From the NCBI GenBank assembly GCA_014730285.1, contig WJIM01000300.1, positions 1 through 15,732 on the forward strand: 15,732 nt of DNA, in the 5' to 3' direction. The notes below the pieces were generated by a model. The model saw only the letters and a program-made list of their open reading frames with translations, did not search any database and was not told the DNA's origin. A program made the translations under genes and the position numbers. Shown here piece after piece: positions 1 through 7,476 of this stretch (its first letter is position 1; each line of letters starts with the position of its first letter). This stretch comes from Candidatus Zixiibacteriota bacterium (GTDB lineage Bacteria; Zixibacteria; MSB-5A5; JAABVY01).

Positions 1-125
1 ACCGGCAGATATTTTTCGACATCAAGTCCGGAGCCCCGAAAGTACTCCGTAACATATCGCTTGATTTCATCCTGCCTGAACTTGTGCTCGGGAAGAGCTG
101 TTGCAATTGCGTTTATCTTCGGCAT
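1..125 (-). CDS. Probable type III polyketide synthase (chalcone/stilbene synthase-like), N-terminal 41 residues only
   Basis: The reading frame opens with ATG at 125 and runs off the left edge without a stop, so only about 41 residues are visible. They begin MPKINAIATALPEHKFRQ and continue with a charged helix (DEIKRYVTEYF). The pattern hydrophobic-IATALPxHxxxQxE is typical of the first strand, loop and helix of bacterial type III polyketide synthases, which condense malonyl-CoA units onto an acyl-CoA starter. A ketoacyl-ACP synthase III relative is the main alternative, because the thiolase-fold N-termini look alike and the catalytic Cys-His-Asn residues lie outside the window. A GGTGAT stretch a few bases before the ATG can serve as ribosome-binding site. 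The gene follows the DUF72 gene on the same strand with a 109-base gap, so co-transcription is possible but unproven. Confidence 0.6.
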   Translation of the reverse strand, partial: MPKINAIATALPEHKFRQDEIKRYVTEYFRGSGLDVEKYLP

Positions 126-234
126 AGTATCACCAGGATAAAGAACAACCATATTCGCATTTAGTTCTGCATGCCAGGATTAAAACAAGCGCTGCTTTTT
201 TGGAAAAATATATTAATGCGTTAACCGCAATGAT

Positions 235-1077
235 TTAGCTATTGCGAAGCATCTCAGTTATTCGCCGGCTGAGCCTGCGGGCTGTTTCAGGGGCATGGCC
301 GGCGTAATGATTATTGACATAGACCAGAGAATCGATCTGGCGCTTTGCGGCACGTGCGAGCACATCAGCCCATCTATCCAGCCTCTCCGCTCTGTCGATA
401 ACCTCTTTTCCCCAGGTCTTGGTAATAGCCTCTATCTCTTTGCGGTCTCCTATTAAACGGATGTACATGTGATCTGATGTAACCGGATCGAATTTCTTTT
501 CGATCTCATCCCCGTGCGGCATCCAGGCCTGATCCGCCACAACCATAGCGACTTTATACGAGCGCAATAGCTCGGCATAATCCTTTTTGAGCCAGTTGCG
601 GTTTCTGATTTCGACTCCATATTTGAAACCGTCAGGAAGATCGCTCAGAAATCTGTCCAGCTTTTCCAGAAAAAGCCCTGCATTGGAAAAATGCTTTTTG
701 GAAAAATACGGAAACTGCAGTACCAGTGTCCCCTGACGGTTACCCAGGCCGGAGATATTCTCGAGAAAGGCATCTCTGTCATCATAAGTATGATCCGGAT
801 CGAGCGCTTTCTTTGCATCCGGCGTAGCCTTCTCCCCAGCGTGAACTATCGAACGCGGGAATTTGGCGGAGATAATGAAATCCTCGGGCGTATTATCTTT
901 CCAGCTTTGGACCATGGACTTCGATGGTATCCTGTAATAAGTGGCATCAATCTCGACCGTATCGAAATGCTGAGCGTAATATTTCAGAAATTCCCGAGGC
1001 TGCATGCCCTCGGGGTAAAACGGTCCCACCCAGTCCTTGGATGAGAATGATGATGTTCCGATCTTGATCTCGGCCAT
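235..1077 (-). CDS. DUF72 (YecE-like) domain protein
   Basis: This 280-residue protein matches the DUF72/YecE family in length and in all its familiar blocks: IGTSSFSSKDWVGPFYP near residues 6-21, the VEIDATYYRIP block at 41-51, FIISAKFPRSIVHA at 67-80, VLQFPYF at 119-125, VEIRNRNW at 155-162 and YVNNHYAGHAPETA at 253-266. Family members are predicted cytoplasmic TIM-barrel proteins. Their reaction is not established, so no function is given. There is no signal peptide or membrane segment. The start is supported by AAAAGGA four bases before the ATG. It is divergent from the lipoprotein gene at 1218, and the type III polyketide synthase-like gene follows on the same strand. The sequence looks intact, with no frameshift. 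Confidence 0.93.
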   Translation of the reverse strand: MAEIKIGTSSFSSKDWVGPFYPEGMQPREFLKYYAQHFDTVEIDATYYRIPSKSMVQSWKDNTPEDFIISAKFPRSIVHAGEKATPDAKKALDPDHTYDDRDAFLENISGLGNRQGTLVLQFPYFSKKHFSNAGLFLEKLDRFLSDLPDGFKYGVEIRNRNWLKKDYAELLRSYKVAMVVADQAWMPHGDEIEKKFDPVTSDHMYIRLIGDRKEIEAITKTWGKEVIDRAERLDRWADVLARAAKRQIDSLVYVNNHYAGHAPETARRLSRRITEMLRNS

Positions 1078-1163
1078 AAAATCCTTTTAAGATTCAAAAT
1101 AATATAAGAAATTTTGACTATAGATGTTCCTTTATTTTTGTTATGGCTTATATTGTTGAACAA

Positions 1164-1198
1164 GACGACGGCGAATCCGTCTTTACATCAGAATGACA
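1164..1198. repeat. Short hairpin with GTCATTCTGA-type end; possible remnant of a dispersed intergenic repeat
   Basis: In the 140-base divergent gap, GACGG (1167-1171) and CCGTC (1177-1181) form a five-base-pair hairpin with a CGAAT loop. About 10 bases later comes a segment that reads TTGTCATTCTGATG on the minus strand. GTCATTCTGA-type ends occur in dispersed intergenic repeats of many bacterial genomes. Only one copy is in this window, so the repeat call is a guess. It lacks a T run and is not a good terminator. I saw no convincing promoter for either flanking gene in this gap. Confidence 0.25.
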
Positions 1199-1217
1199 AT
1201 TATTTGGAGTTTTTGTT

Positions 1218-1970
1218 ATGAAAAATCTGTTTATGATAACAGCCATATTTTTTGCGTTGATTTCTCTCTCATGCAGTAATGACAGCGGCAGCACCGGCCC
1301 CGATGATAATATCAGGTTCGGTGACCTGACCTTAAACCTGCAGAATATGATAGATAATGTCGGTCAGAAAATGTACCTAAAGATAATCTCCGACAACAAT
1401 GAATTGCAGGCGATAGGTGTGGTTAATACCCTCAGAGCGCCCAACAAAACCTATTCGATTCCGGACTGCCTTGACGAATTTACCGATCATCTGGATTTCT
1501 ATCTTGATCATAATGAAAATAACGATTACGATCCCCCTCCCGAGGATCATGCCTGGCGAGTCAATATCCCCTCCAACGGCAGAGTCTCATTTTTCCACAA
1601 TACCGATTTCACAGATATTAGCGAGCCGCAGTATAATTTTCCGGGACGGATGGCGACATTGAAATTCATGAATTTCACAGAGTCTGTGGGGGATATGATG
1701 GAAATCCGCATAATCGAGGCAGACAGCAAGAGGGTTGTAGGATTTTACAGGTATGATGAAATTCCGAATATCGTCTTCACCGCTTTTCTCCCGGAGATCA
1801 TCGAAAAGGATATAGATTACCAGATTGATTTTTACGTGGACAGAAATCAAAACCGCCAGTACGATCCGCCGCCCGAGGACCATGCCTGGCGCCTGATCGC
1901 CACCGGAACCTCGGCCGGATTTTCGCTGACCTTTTCTCACAACCGGGATTTTGAGGATATAGATTTTTAA
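1218..1970 (+). CDS. Lipoprotein with two tandem copies of an acidic DHAWR-motif domain
   Basis: This 250-residue protein has a short signal peptide ending in the lipobox SLSC (Cys19), followed by a Ser/Gly-rich linker, so it should be a lipoprotein exposed to periplasm or surface. The mature part is an internal duplication, roughly residues 35-134 and 145-248. Each copy starts with a hydrophobic strand block and a (Y/E)LKI or EIRI strand, and ends with DFY(L/V)D(H/R)NxNxxYDPPPEDHAWR, where YDPPPEDHAWR is identical (104-114 and 215-225). Both then continue F-S-HN-DF-DI. The DxNxNxxYD loop resembles a calcium-binding loop of the EF-hand or dockerin type, but binding is inferred. I do not recognise a named family. 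GGAG at 1207-1210 supports the start. The gene stands alone, divergent from the DUF72 gene, with no clear terminator after it. Confidence 0.85.
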   Translation: MKNLFMITAIFFALISLSCSNDSGSTGPDDNIRFGDLTLNLQNMIDNVGQKMYLKIISDNNELQAIGVVNTLRAPNKTYSIPDCLDEFTDHLDFYLDHNENNDYDPPPEDHAWRVNIPSNGRVSFFHNTDFTDISEPQYNFPGRMATLKFMNFTESVGDMMEIRIIEADSKRVVGFYRYDEIPNIVFTAFLPEIIEKDIDYQIDFYVDRNQNRQYDPPPEDHAWRLIATGTSAGFSLTFSHNRDFEDIDF

Positions 1971-2054
1971 AAGACAGCAAAGTCGCTTTCATAGACTATA
2001 GCGCTCTGCCCCATAGTTTTTCACGATACCGCACTTTTTCATTCTGAAACACAA

Positions 2055-2112
2055 CAGAAATTTCTGATAAAGCCGATACATATCATGGGGATAGAACCAT
2101 GAAAATTTCATG
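2055..2112. promoter_or_regulatory. Two short palindromes upstream of the first sigma-54 promoter
   Basis: CAGAAATTTCTG (2055-2066) is an exact 12-base palindrome. CATGAAA-A-TTTCATG (2098-2112) is a 7-base inverted repeat around one base. They lie about 64 and 18 bases upstream of the -24 element at 2131. They could be operator or activator sites, but A/T-rich palindromes of this size arise by chance and the two are not copies of each other. Confidence 0.25.
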
Positions 2113-2128
2113 ATTTTTGTGAGAGTTT

Positions 2129-2146
2129 GCGGCACTACATTTGCAA
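2129..2146 (+). promoter_or_regulatory. Sigma-54 (RpoN) promoter for the lipoprotein-barrel operon
   Basis: The sequence GCGGCACTACATTTGCAA has GG at 2131-2132 and GC at 2143-2144 with exactly 10 bases between, plus the GGCAC and TTTGCA contexts of the -24/-12 consensus. Transcription should start near 2156, giving a leader of about 35 bases before the ATG at 2192. The -12 box overlaps an inverted repeat, AGTTTGC (2124-2130) with GCAAACT (2143-2149), flanked by GTGAG and CTCAC. A second promoter with the same architecture precedes the protease gene. Sigma-54 promoters need an ATP-driven enhancer-binding activator; none is encoded in the window. Confidence 0.7.
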
Positions 2147-2180
2147 ACTTTACTCACCAGATGAAAATGTGCTTGCACAA

Positions 2181-2187
2181 AAGGAGG
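2181..2187 (+). promoter_or_regulatory. Ribosome-binding site deciding the start at 2192
   Basis: AAGGAGG ends four bases before the ATG at 2192. An in-frame TTG at 2189 would lie only one base from it, too close to be used, so the ATG is preferred. Confidence 0.8.
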
Positions 2188-2191
2188 ATTG

Positions 2192-4183
2192 ATGAGGGCT
2201 GATAGGCTATCATTGAAAAAAATATTACTGCCAGTCACGATGCTGGCGATAACTGCTATGCTTTTGCCCGGATGTTCGCTTGAATCGCCCAAGGCGCCCA
2301 CCTGGGATGCCGATCTGGCGATACCGCTGATATCCCGGCATTATGATATGTATGAACTGATCGACCGTATGGCCGAGGACGCCATTTCTTACGACAGTCT
2401 CGGAAATCTCTCGGTCTCATTCGAGCAGCATATGGATACAGTACTGATCGATGCCGGTCTTTCGGCCGAGGATGTCAGCGAGGACTTCCAGCACCAGTTG
2501 GGAGCGGTGACCATCACGCCGCCCGCAGCGAAGAGCGTGCAACTGGAGCTTACCGATTATGTTTCGCTGGCGACTCTGGAGGTGCCGGATGTCGGTTTTG
2601 ACGCTGACAAAGATTTCGACCAGATTAGCGAGTTCGAATCGGCGACCTTTGCGGAAGGGCAGTTGATTATATCGATCACCAACTACTTCGGTGTTGAGCT
2701 CGATTCGCTCACGATCTGGATCGTGAACAACCAGACCTCAGATACAATTGCGGAATACTTTTTCGAGAGCGGACTGGGAATCGGCGAGAGCACAGTCGAC
2801 ACGACGGAGCTTGCGGGACGCACCGCCTCCGATGATATCGGACTGGAATCGCGAATTCATACACCCGGCGGAACACTTCTCTCAACCTCGGATAAATACC
2901 TCGATGTCGAGCTGCGTTTTGGCGACGGGGTGACCGTTTCCTCAGCTGTCGCTCAGGTATCCGCACAGAACAAGGATTACAGCAGTACGATAGAATTCAA
3001 CGAGGAGCATGAGTTGACCTCGGCCGCTCTTTCCGGCGGTCAGCTTTCTATTACGGTACAAAACAGTTCACCGCTTGGCGCGGATATAAGCCTGGAGTTT
3101 CCGGAGATAACTTCCTCTGGCATACCGCTCAGTATTGACGGAAGCATATCCGGTTCGGGCCAGGCCAGTTTCAATAGAAATATCACCGGATACATTCTGG
3201 AGCCTGAAATCACAGAGCAGACTATGACAGTAAATGTCAATCTCAATGCCTATCTGCCCGGCAGCGGCGGTGTCGCGGTTGAGATCAGTTCCGACGATCA
3301 GTTTTCGGTTCAGGCGGATTTAGCCGGACTGGAATTTTCCCAGGCGACAGGAATCATCGCACCGACTGAAATTGAAATCGATCCGGTTCAGGAGAACCTC
3401 GACCTGCCCAAGGGATTTGATGAGGTGTCATTGACCGATGCAATGATCTTTCTGGATGTCTATTCGGAAGTAAGCATCCCGACCAGCGTCAATATCGAAC
3501 TCACCGGTGACGGCGGGCAGTACCTGAGTTTTGAGGCCGATTTGGAGTCGGGCACACCGCAGAATCCGGGAGTGACAAATCTGGTCATAACCGATCTGGG
3601 AACGCTAACCAATCCGATTCCAAACGAGATAGTAATCACCGGTATCGCAACTGCCGGGGATGGTTCAACACCGGGCACGGTTTATCCCGACAGCAAGGTC
3701 TGGGGTGATGTGGAGATAACTTCACCTCTCAAATTCGCAATCGGTGAGACTGTTATTGACGGCGACATTAATTCAACCGAAATCGAGCAGGATGATATCG
3801 ACGAGGTCTCGGAGCGACTTCTGGCGGGCGATATTTACGCCACAATCACCAACCATCTTCCCTTTGGAGCCGAAGTGGAATTGTATCTGGGCGGGGATTC
3901 GACCGTTCTTTATTCCAGTCCACAGCTCACCATCGGACCGATTGAGGTCGGCGCCGGTGTAGTCGATGCCGCCGGGCTGGTTACGGAGGCCATCGAATCG
4001 GATGTGGTTATACATCTTTCCGAAGAGGACCTGGATATCATCGAGAACGCAACGCTTTATATCGGCCAGAAGATCACGCTGCCCGGCACAAACGGGCAGG
4101 CTGTGAATATCATAAACACCGACTATCTCGATATCGAAGCACACATAGAACTAAATACCCGCCTCGGCGGCGAATGGGACTAA
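2192..4183 (+). CDS. Large lipoprotein of beta-sandwich repeats, partner of the DUF5723-like barrel gene
   Basis: This 663-residue protein begins with a charged N-terminus and a hydrophobic stretch ending in lipobox LPGC (Cys28), so it is a predicted lipoprotein. The mature N-terminus (APTWDADLAIPLISRHYDMYEL) resembles starts seen in uncharacterised large lipoproteins of FCB bacteria; I know no function for them. The rest is strand-rich, acidic and poor in cysteine. Three segments share a (L/Y)xxx(I/V)(T/Q)N....G(A/V)xxxL strand pair: GQLIISITNYFGVELDSL, GQLSITVQNSSPLGADISL and GDIYATITNHLPFGAEVEL. This suggests repeated Ig-like or LEA14-like beta-sandwich units. It is the first gene after a sigma-54 promoter, and the barrel gene follows after 21 bases, so the two likely act together at the outer membrane. 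A structural, adhesive or barrel-associated role is inference only. Confidence 0.85.
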   Translation: MRADRLSLKKILLPVTMLAITAMLLPGCSLESPKAPTWDADLAIPLISRHYDMYELIDRMAEDAISYDSLGNLSVSFEQHMDTVLIDAGLSAEDVSEDFQHQLGAVTITPPAAKSVQLELTDYVSLATLEVPDVGFDADKDFDQISEFESATFAEGQLIISITNYFGVELDSLTIWIVNNQTSDTIAEYFFESGLGIGESTVDTTELAGRTASDDIGLESRIHTPGGTLLSTSDKYLDVELRFGDGVTVSSAVAQVSAQNKDYSSTIEFNEEHELTSAALSGGQLSITVQNSSPLGADISLEFPEITSSGIPLSIDGSISGSGQASFNRNITGYILEPEITEQTMTVNVNLNAYLPGSGGVAVEISSDDQFSVQADLAGLEFSQATGIIAPTEIEIDPVQENLDLPKGFDEVSLTDAMIFLDVYSEVSIPTSVNIELTGDGGQYLSFEADLESGTPQNPGVTNLVITDLGTLTNPIPNEIVITGIATAGDGSTPGTVYPDSKVWGDVEITSPLKFAIGETVIDGDINSTEIEQDDIDEVSERLLAGDIYATITNHLPFGAEVELYLGGDSTVLYSSPQLTIGPIEVGAGVVDAAGLVTEAIESDVVIHLSEEDLDIIENATLYIGQKITLPGTNGQAVNIINTDYLDIEAHIELNTRLGGEWD

Positions 4184-4190
4184 TTTGCGG

Positions 4191-4196
4191 AAGGAG
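4191..4196 (+). promoter_or_regulatory. Ribosome-binding site of the barrel gene
   Basis: AAGGAG lies eight bases before the ATG at 4205. An in-frame GTG at 4202 lies five bases away and cannot be excluded; the choice changes the protein by one residue. Confidence 0.7.
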
Positions 4197-4204
4197 ATAA
4201 TGTG

Positions 4205-5455
4205 ATGAAATCGAAAGTATATATAATCGCTCTGGCCGCCTGCTGTCTGCTGATCGCCGCGACTGCGGAGGCCAATCATTACGAAAGCGCACGCTCGCTT
4301 TCCATGGGAAAAAGCTATACGTCGCTGGCGCGAAACTACCATGCCATCGGCGTGAATCCTGCCAACCTGGCGCTCTCGGGAGGAAATAATCTCTCGGTCG
4401 AGCTTTTCTCGGTCGGTGCGGATATCAATAACAATTCATTCTCGCTTTCCGATTACAACAGCTACAACGGAGAGCATCTCTCGGATGCCGACAAGGACGA
4501 TATCCTTTCCAAGATACCGGATAACGGCCTTGAGGGCAGCGCCGAAACCGGTGTATCGGCCTTCTCGTTCTCAAGAGGATCGATTGCCTTCGGCGTGACC
4601 GGGCATGCCGACGGCAAGGCCAATATCGACAAACAAATTGTCGAATTGATCTTCAATGGTAATACAATCGGCGATACGGTTAATATATCCAACGCCTACG
4701 GCACCGGTACGGCGCATGTGGACTTCAATTTATCCTATGCACGCAAACTTAAGGATTTCGGCTGGGGACCGTTGAACTGGGGCATCAATCTGAAATATAT
4801 CTATGGCATCCAGTACGCCAATGTGGAAGAGGCAGATGCCTACATTCTCACTACCGCGCAGGGTATCGAATCCGAGGGCGCGGTCAGCGTTAAAACCTCC
4901 GAGGGCGGTTCGGGCTTTGGAGTTGACCTGGGTCTTTCGGCCGAATATGGCAATAACTGGGTCTTCTCGATGGCTCTCTCGAATATTCTTTCGAGTATTA
5001 GCTGGAGCGACAACAATAAGCTCAATACTTATGTCTTCACCTGGGAGAACCTGACTGTCGATAATTCCGATGATGATTCGGTAATTACATCAGATGACTA
5101 TGAGGAATCTATCGGATCTTTTTCAGAATCGCTGCCGCCTCAGCTCGTGCTGGGCGCCTCGACTACATACAGCTCGCTTTTGCTGAGCTTCGATTACAAG
5201 CAGGGCTTTAAGGATCAGGGACGTGTTTCCACCACGCCTGAAATCTCAGTCGGATGTGAGGCCGGATTCTTCAAGACCTTCCCGCTTCGCGCCGGTTTCT
5301 CGCTCGGCGGTGCGGAGGGAAGTTCGGCTGCGGTCGGATTCGGCGTTAATCTCAGCCCGTTCTTTATAGATTTCGCATACATGTCCACAGGCTCGCTGGC
5401 TCCAATTGGCGGTAAGGGTATGGGGCTGGCGGTCTCGAGCGGCCTGCATTTCTGA
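4205..5455 (+). CDS. DUF5723-like outer-membrane beta-barrel protein
   Basis: This 416-residue protein has a signal peptide likely cut after AEA near residue 23. The mature N-terminus, SARSLSMGKSYTSLARNYHAIGVNPANLAL, carries the ARxLSMGxxxT...NPANLA signature of FadL/PorV-like and DUF5723 barrels in FCB bacteria. The body consists of alternating amphipathic strands (for example AHVDFNLSYARKL, GFGVDLGLSAEYG, WVFSMALSNILSS, LLLSFDYKQGF). The protein ends in a terminal phenylalanine (SSGLHF), as expected for an Omp85/BAM-inserted barrel. Its substrate or role is unknown. An LAAC stretch at residues 10-13 could mimic a lipobox but sits inside the hydrophobic core of the signal peptide, so I prefer normal signal peptidase cleavage. 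It is the second gene of the sigma-54 operon and is followed at once by a strong terminator. Confidence 0.85.
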   Translation: MKSKVYIIALAACCLLIAATAEANHYESARSLSMGKSYTSLARNYHAIGVNPANLALSGGNNLSVELFSVGADINNNSFSLSDYNSYNGEHLSDADKDDILSKIPDNGLEGSAETGVSAFSFSRGSIAFGVTGHADGKANIDKQIVELIFNGNTIGDTVNISNAYGTGTAHVDFNLSYARKLKDFGWGPLNWGINLKYIYGIQYANVEEADAYILTTAQGIESEGAVSVKTSEGGSGFGVDLGLSAEYGNNWVFSMALSNILSSISWSDNNKLNTYVFTWENLTVDNSDDDSVITSDDYEESIGSFSESLPPQLVLGASTTYSSLLLSFDYKQGFKDQGRVSTTPEISVGCEAGFFKTFPLRAGFSLGGAEGSSAAVGFGVNLSPFFIDFAYMSTGSLAPIGGKGMGLAVSSGLHF

Positions 5456-5476
5456 TATGATTTCTCCCCCTCCATG

Positions 5477-5510
5477 AAAATCCGCTCGTGAAAACGAGCG
5501 GATTTTTTTA
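5477..5510 (+). terminator. Intrinsic terminator of the lipoprotein-barrel operon
   Basis: A perfect 12-base-pair stem (5477-5488 with 5495-5506, core ATCCGCTCG / CGAGCGGAT) encloses the loop TGAAAA and runs into a T tract (5503-5509). It begins 22 bases after the stop of the barrel gene. Confidence 0.93.
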
Positions 5511-5539
5511 TAGATGAAATTAATCTGCAAACCTCAGGA

Positions 5540-5557
5540 TATGGGATATATCCCATA
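5540..5557. promoter_or_regulatory. Exact 18-bp palindrome, candidate activator (enhancer) site
   Basis: TATGGGATATATCCCATA is an exact palindrome in the gap before the protease gene. It lies about 112 bases upstream of the -24 element at 5670, within the usual distance of upstream activating sequences for sigma-54 enhancer-binding proteins. It has no loop or T tract, so it is not a terminator. Which protein binds it is unknown. No exact second copy was seen in the window. Confidence 0.5.
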
Positions 5558-5668
5558 CAATTATTAACGCATCCTCTTTCGTGATTGAAACACACATACG
5601 CCCCGCTCTAACCACTTATCCCGCACGACAATAGGTCGTCCTAAAAACAGCAAAAGAGAGAGCCCTGA

Positions 5669-5685
5669 TGGCACTGCCTTTGCAA
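5669..5685 (+). promoter_or_regulatory. Sigma-54 (RpoN) promoter for the M6 protease gene
   Basis: TGGCACTGCCTTTGCAA matches the -24/-12 consensus very well: TGGCAC at the -24 box, GG (5670-5671) and GC (5682-5683) exactly 10 bases apart, and TTTGCA at the -12 box. The expected start is near 5695, giving a leader of about 34 bases, the same layout as the promoter at 2129. An inverted repeat CTTTGCA (5678-5684) / TGCAAAG (5694-5700) overlaps the -12 box. No competing sigma-70 promoter is obvious. Confidence 0.78.
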
Positions 5686-5728
5686 TCTAATTCTGCAAAG
5701 ATTTACAACATTCATAACGGAGGGAAAA

Positions 5729-7456
5729 ATGAAGAGGGTTTGTGCTATACTGCTGGCTGTAATGTTCGTACTGGCTTTTATATATTGTCAGAAAACGCTT
5801 GCAATGCCGCCTCATCCGGACAGAGTCGAGGAGATGGCCGCGCTTAAAGCATTCGGCGAACCGTACATCGACTTCGATTCGCTGGCAGAAGTCTGGCGCT
5901 CAAGGGGAATCGACAGTCCCGGCGATATGGATATGTCATCACTTCTGGCAACCAGCGACACGGTAAATATTCTGGCGATTCTGATCCAGTTCCCGGATAA
6001 AAGCTCTCAGACTAATGCCGAATATTTTGATACATTAATATATTCCAATCAGCAGGGCTGTGTCACGCACTACTATCTCGAAAATTCATACGGCACACTG
6101 CATATTGGTACGCTAACGCTGCCTTCCGAATTCGGGTGGCTGACCTCCGCAGAAAACGCTTCCTATTATACCTCGGGCGGCGATTACGGACTGGGATCAT
6201 ATCCGAATAATGCCCAGAAACTGGTCGAGGAAGCGGTCGATCTGGCAGATCCACTTGTGGATTTCTCATTATATGATAACGACGATAACGGCTATGTCGA
6301 CGGGCTGATGGTGGTGCATGCCGGAAGAGGCGCTGAATATACCATGAACGCCAGTGATATCTGGTCGCACAAGTGGGGCATTTCTCCGCGCTCAAAAGAC
6401 GGTGTATATGTTTCCACGTATTCCATGATGCCGGAGTATTTCACCCTCGCGGGCGACATGACCTGCGGTGTTTATGTGCATGAGCTCGGTCATGTATTCG
6501 GACTTCCCGATCTTTACGACAGGGATTATTCTTCACGCGGTATCGGAAACTGGACAGTGATGGCGGGCGGAAGCTGGAACGGAGTTAACGGCAGTTCTCC
6601 TGCGCATTTCGATGCCTGGTGCAAAGTGCAGCTCGGATTCGTAACGGCTGCTAATGTTGCTTCAACCCAGATGGGCGTGTCGATTCCACAGGTCGAGACC
6701 AATGCCACGGTTTATCGTCTCTGGACCAACGGTGATACCGGCACTCAGTATTTTCTGGTTGAAAATCGGCAGAAAACCGGCTACGATAACTATTTACCTT
6801 CGGAAGGTTTGCTCGTTTATCACATCGACGATACACAAGATGACGGTTCCGGCAGTCCTGACAATGACAACGAATGGTATCCACCCAGCCATACCTCGAG
6901 CGGAAACTATCTGGTGGCTCTGGAACAGGCTGACGGTCTCTGGCAGCTCGAGCAGAAACTCTCCTCGGGCGACTCCGGCGATCCATTTCCCGGTTCAACG
7001 GTCAACCGAAACTTTTCACCATTAACTACTCCGAATTCGAATGACTATAATGATGATAATACTCTGGTGGCAATCACGAACATCTCGGATTCCGGGCCTA
7101 ACATGTCGGCTGATTTTACGGTTTCCTTTGCCTCATCCGCCGAAGACGAGATAGAGATTGAAGATGAAGTCCTGCCGGAGGAATTCGAATTGGCTCAGAA
7201 TTACCCCAATCCATTCAATGCCGAAACCAAGATCAGCTTTTCTCTGAGCGAGCCCGGAGAGGTCAGCCTTGAGGTCTACAATGTCATCGGGCAGAAGGTC
7301 AGGACTCTGACCTCGGAAATATATGAACCCGGCAATTATGAGATACATTGGGACGGTCTATCCGAAAGCGGACAGCCTGCGGCCTCCGGCCTGTATTTCT
7401 ACAGACTCGAAACAATCGAAGGCGCCATCTGTAAGAAAATGCTGCTTATGAAATAG
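5729..7456 (+). CDS. Secreted M6-family metalloprotease with C-terminal sorting domain
   Basis: This 575-residue protein has a signal peptide (likely cut after TLA near residue 25). Its catalytic domain, about residues 75-460, is related to immune inhibitor A-type M6 peptidases. The zinc motif HELGHVFGLPDLYD (251-264) contains both histidines, the catalytic glutamate and the downstream acidic ligand of the HExxHxxGxxD pattern. WTVMAGGSW (275-283) supplies the Met-turn. The calcium-type loop YDNDDNGYVDGLMVVHAG (182-199) is also typical of the family. Residues 471-482 form an acidic linker. Residues 486-575 form a T9SS-type sorting or FlgD-like domain (NYPNPFN, LEVYNVIGQKV, SGLYFYR, KKMLLMK). 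The product is therefore likely exported through the outer membrane and anchored or released. GGAGGG at 5719-5724 supports the start. The gene has its own sigma-54 promoter and a downstream terminator. Substrates are unknown. Confidence 0.95.
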   Translation: MKRVCAILLAVMFVLAFIYCQKTLAMPPHPDRVEEMAALKAFGEPYIDFDSLAEVWRSRGIDSPGDMDMSSLLATSDTVNILAILIQFPDKSSQTNAEYFDTLIYSNQQGCVTHYYLENSYGTLHIGTLTLPSEFGWLTSAENASYYTSGGDYGLGSYPNNAQKLVEEAVDLADPLVDFSLYDNDDNGYVDGLMVVHAGRGAEYTMNASDIWSHKWGISPRSKDGVYVSTYSMMPEYFTLAGDMTCGVYVHELGHVFGLPDLYDRDYSSRGIGNWTVMAGGSWNGVNGSSPAHFDAWCKVQLGFVTAANVASTQMGVSIPQVETNATVYRLWTNGDTGTQYFLVENRQKTGYDNYLPSEGLLVYHIDDTQDDGSGSPDNDNEWYPPSHTSSGNYLVALEQADGLWQLEQKLSSGDSGDPFPGSTVNRNFSPLTTPNSNDYNDDNTLVAITNISDSGPNMSADFTVSFASSAEDEIEIEDEVLPEEFELAQNYPNPFNAETKISFSLSEPGEVSLEVYNVIGQKVRTLTSEIYEPGNYEIHWDGLSESGQPAASGLYFYRLETIEGAICKKMLLMK

Positions 7457-7476
7457 ACAGCCCTAAGATGAGACAC

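Noticed and set aside
1114..1154. TTGACT (1114-1119) and TATATT (1149-1154) as a sigma-70 promoter for the small lipoprotein
   Set aside because: The spacing is 29 bases, far from 17; no other well-spaced pair is convincing. TATGGCTTATATTGTTG nearby also fails as sigma-54 because the -12 GC is missing.
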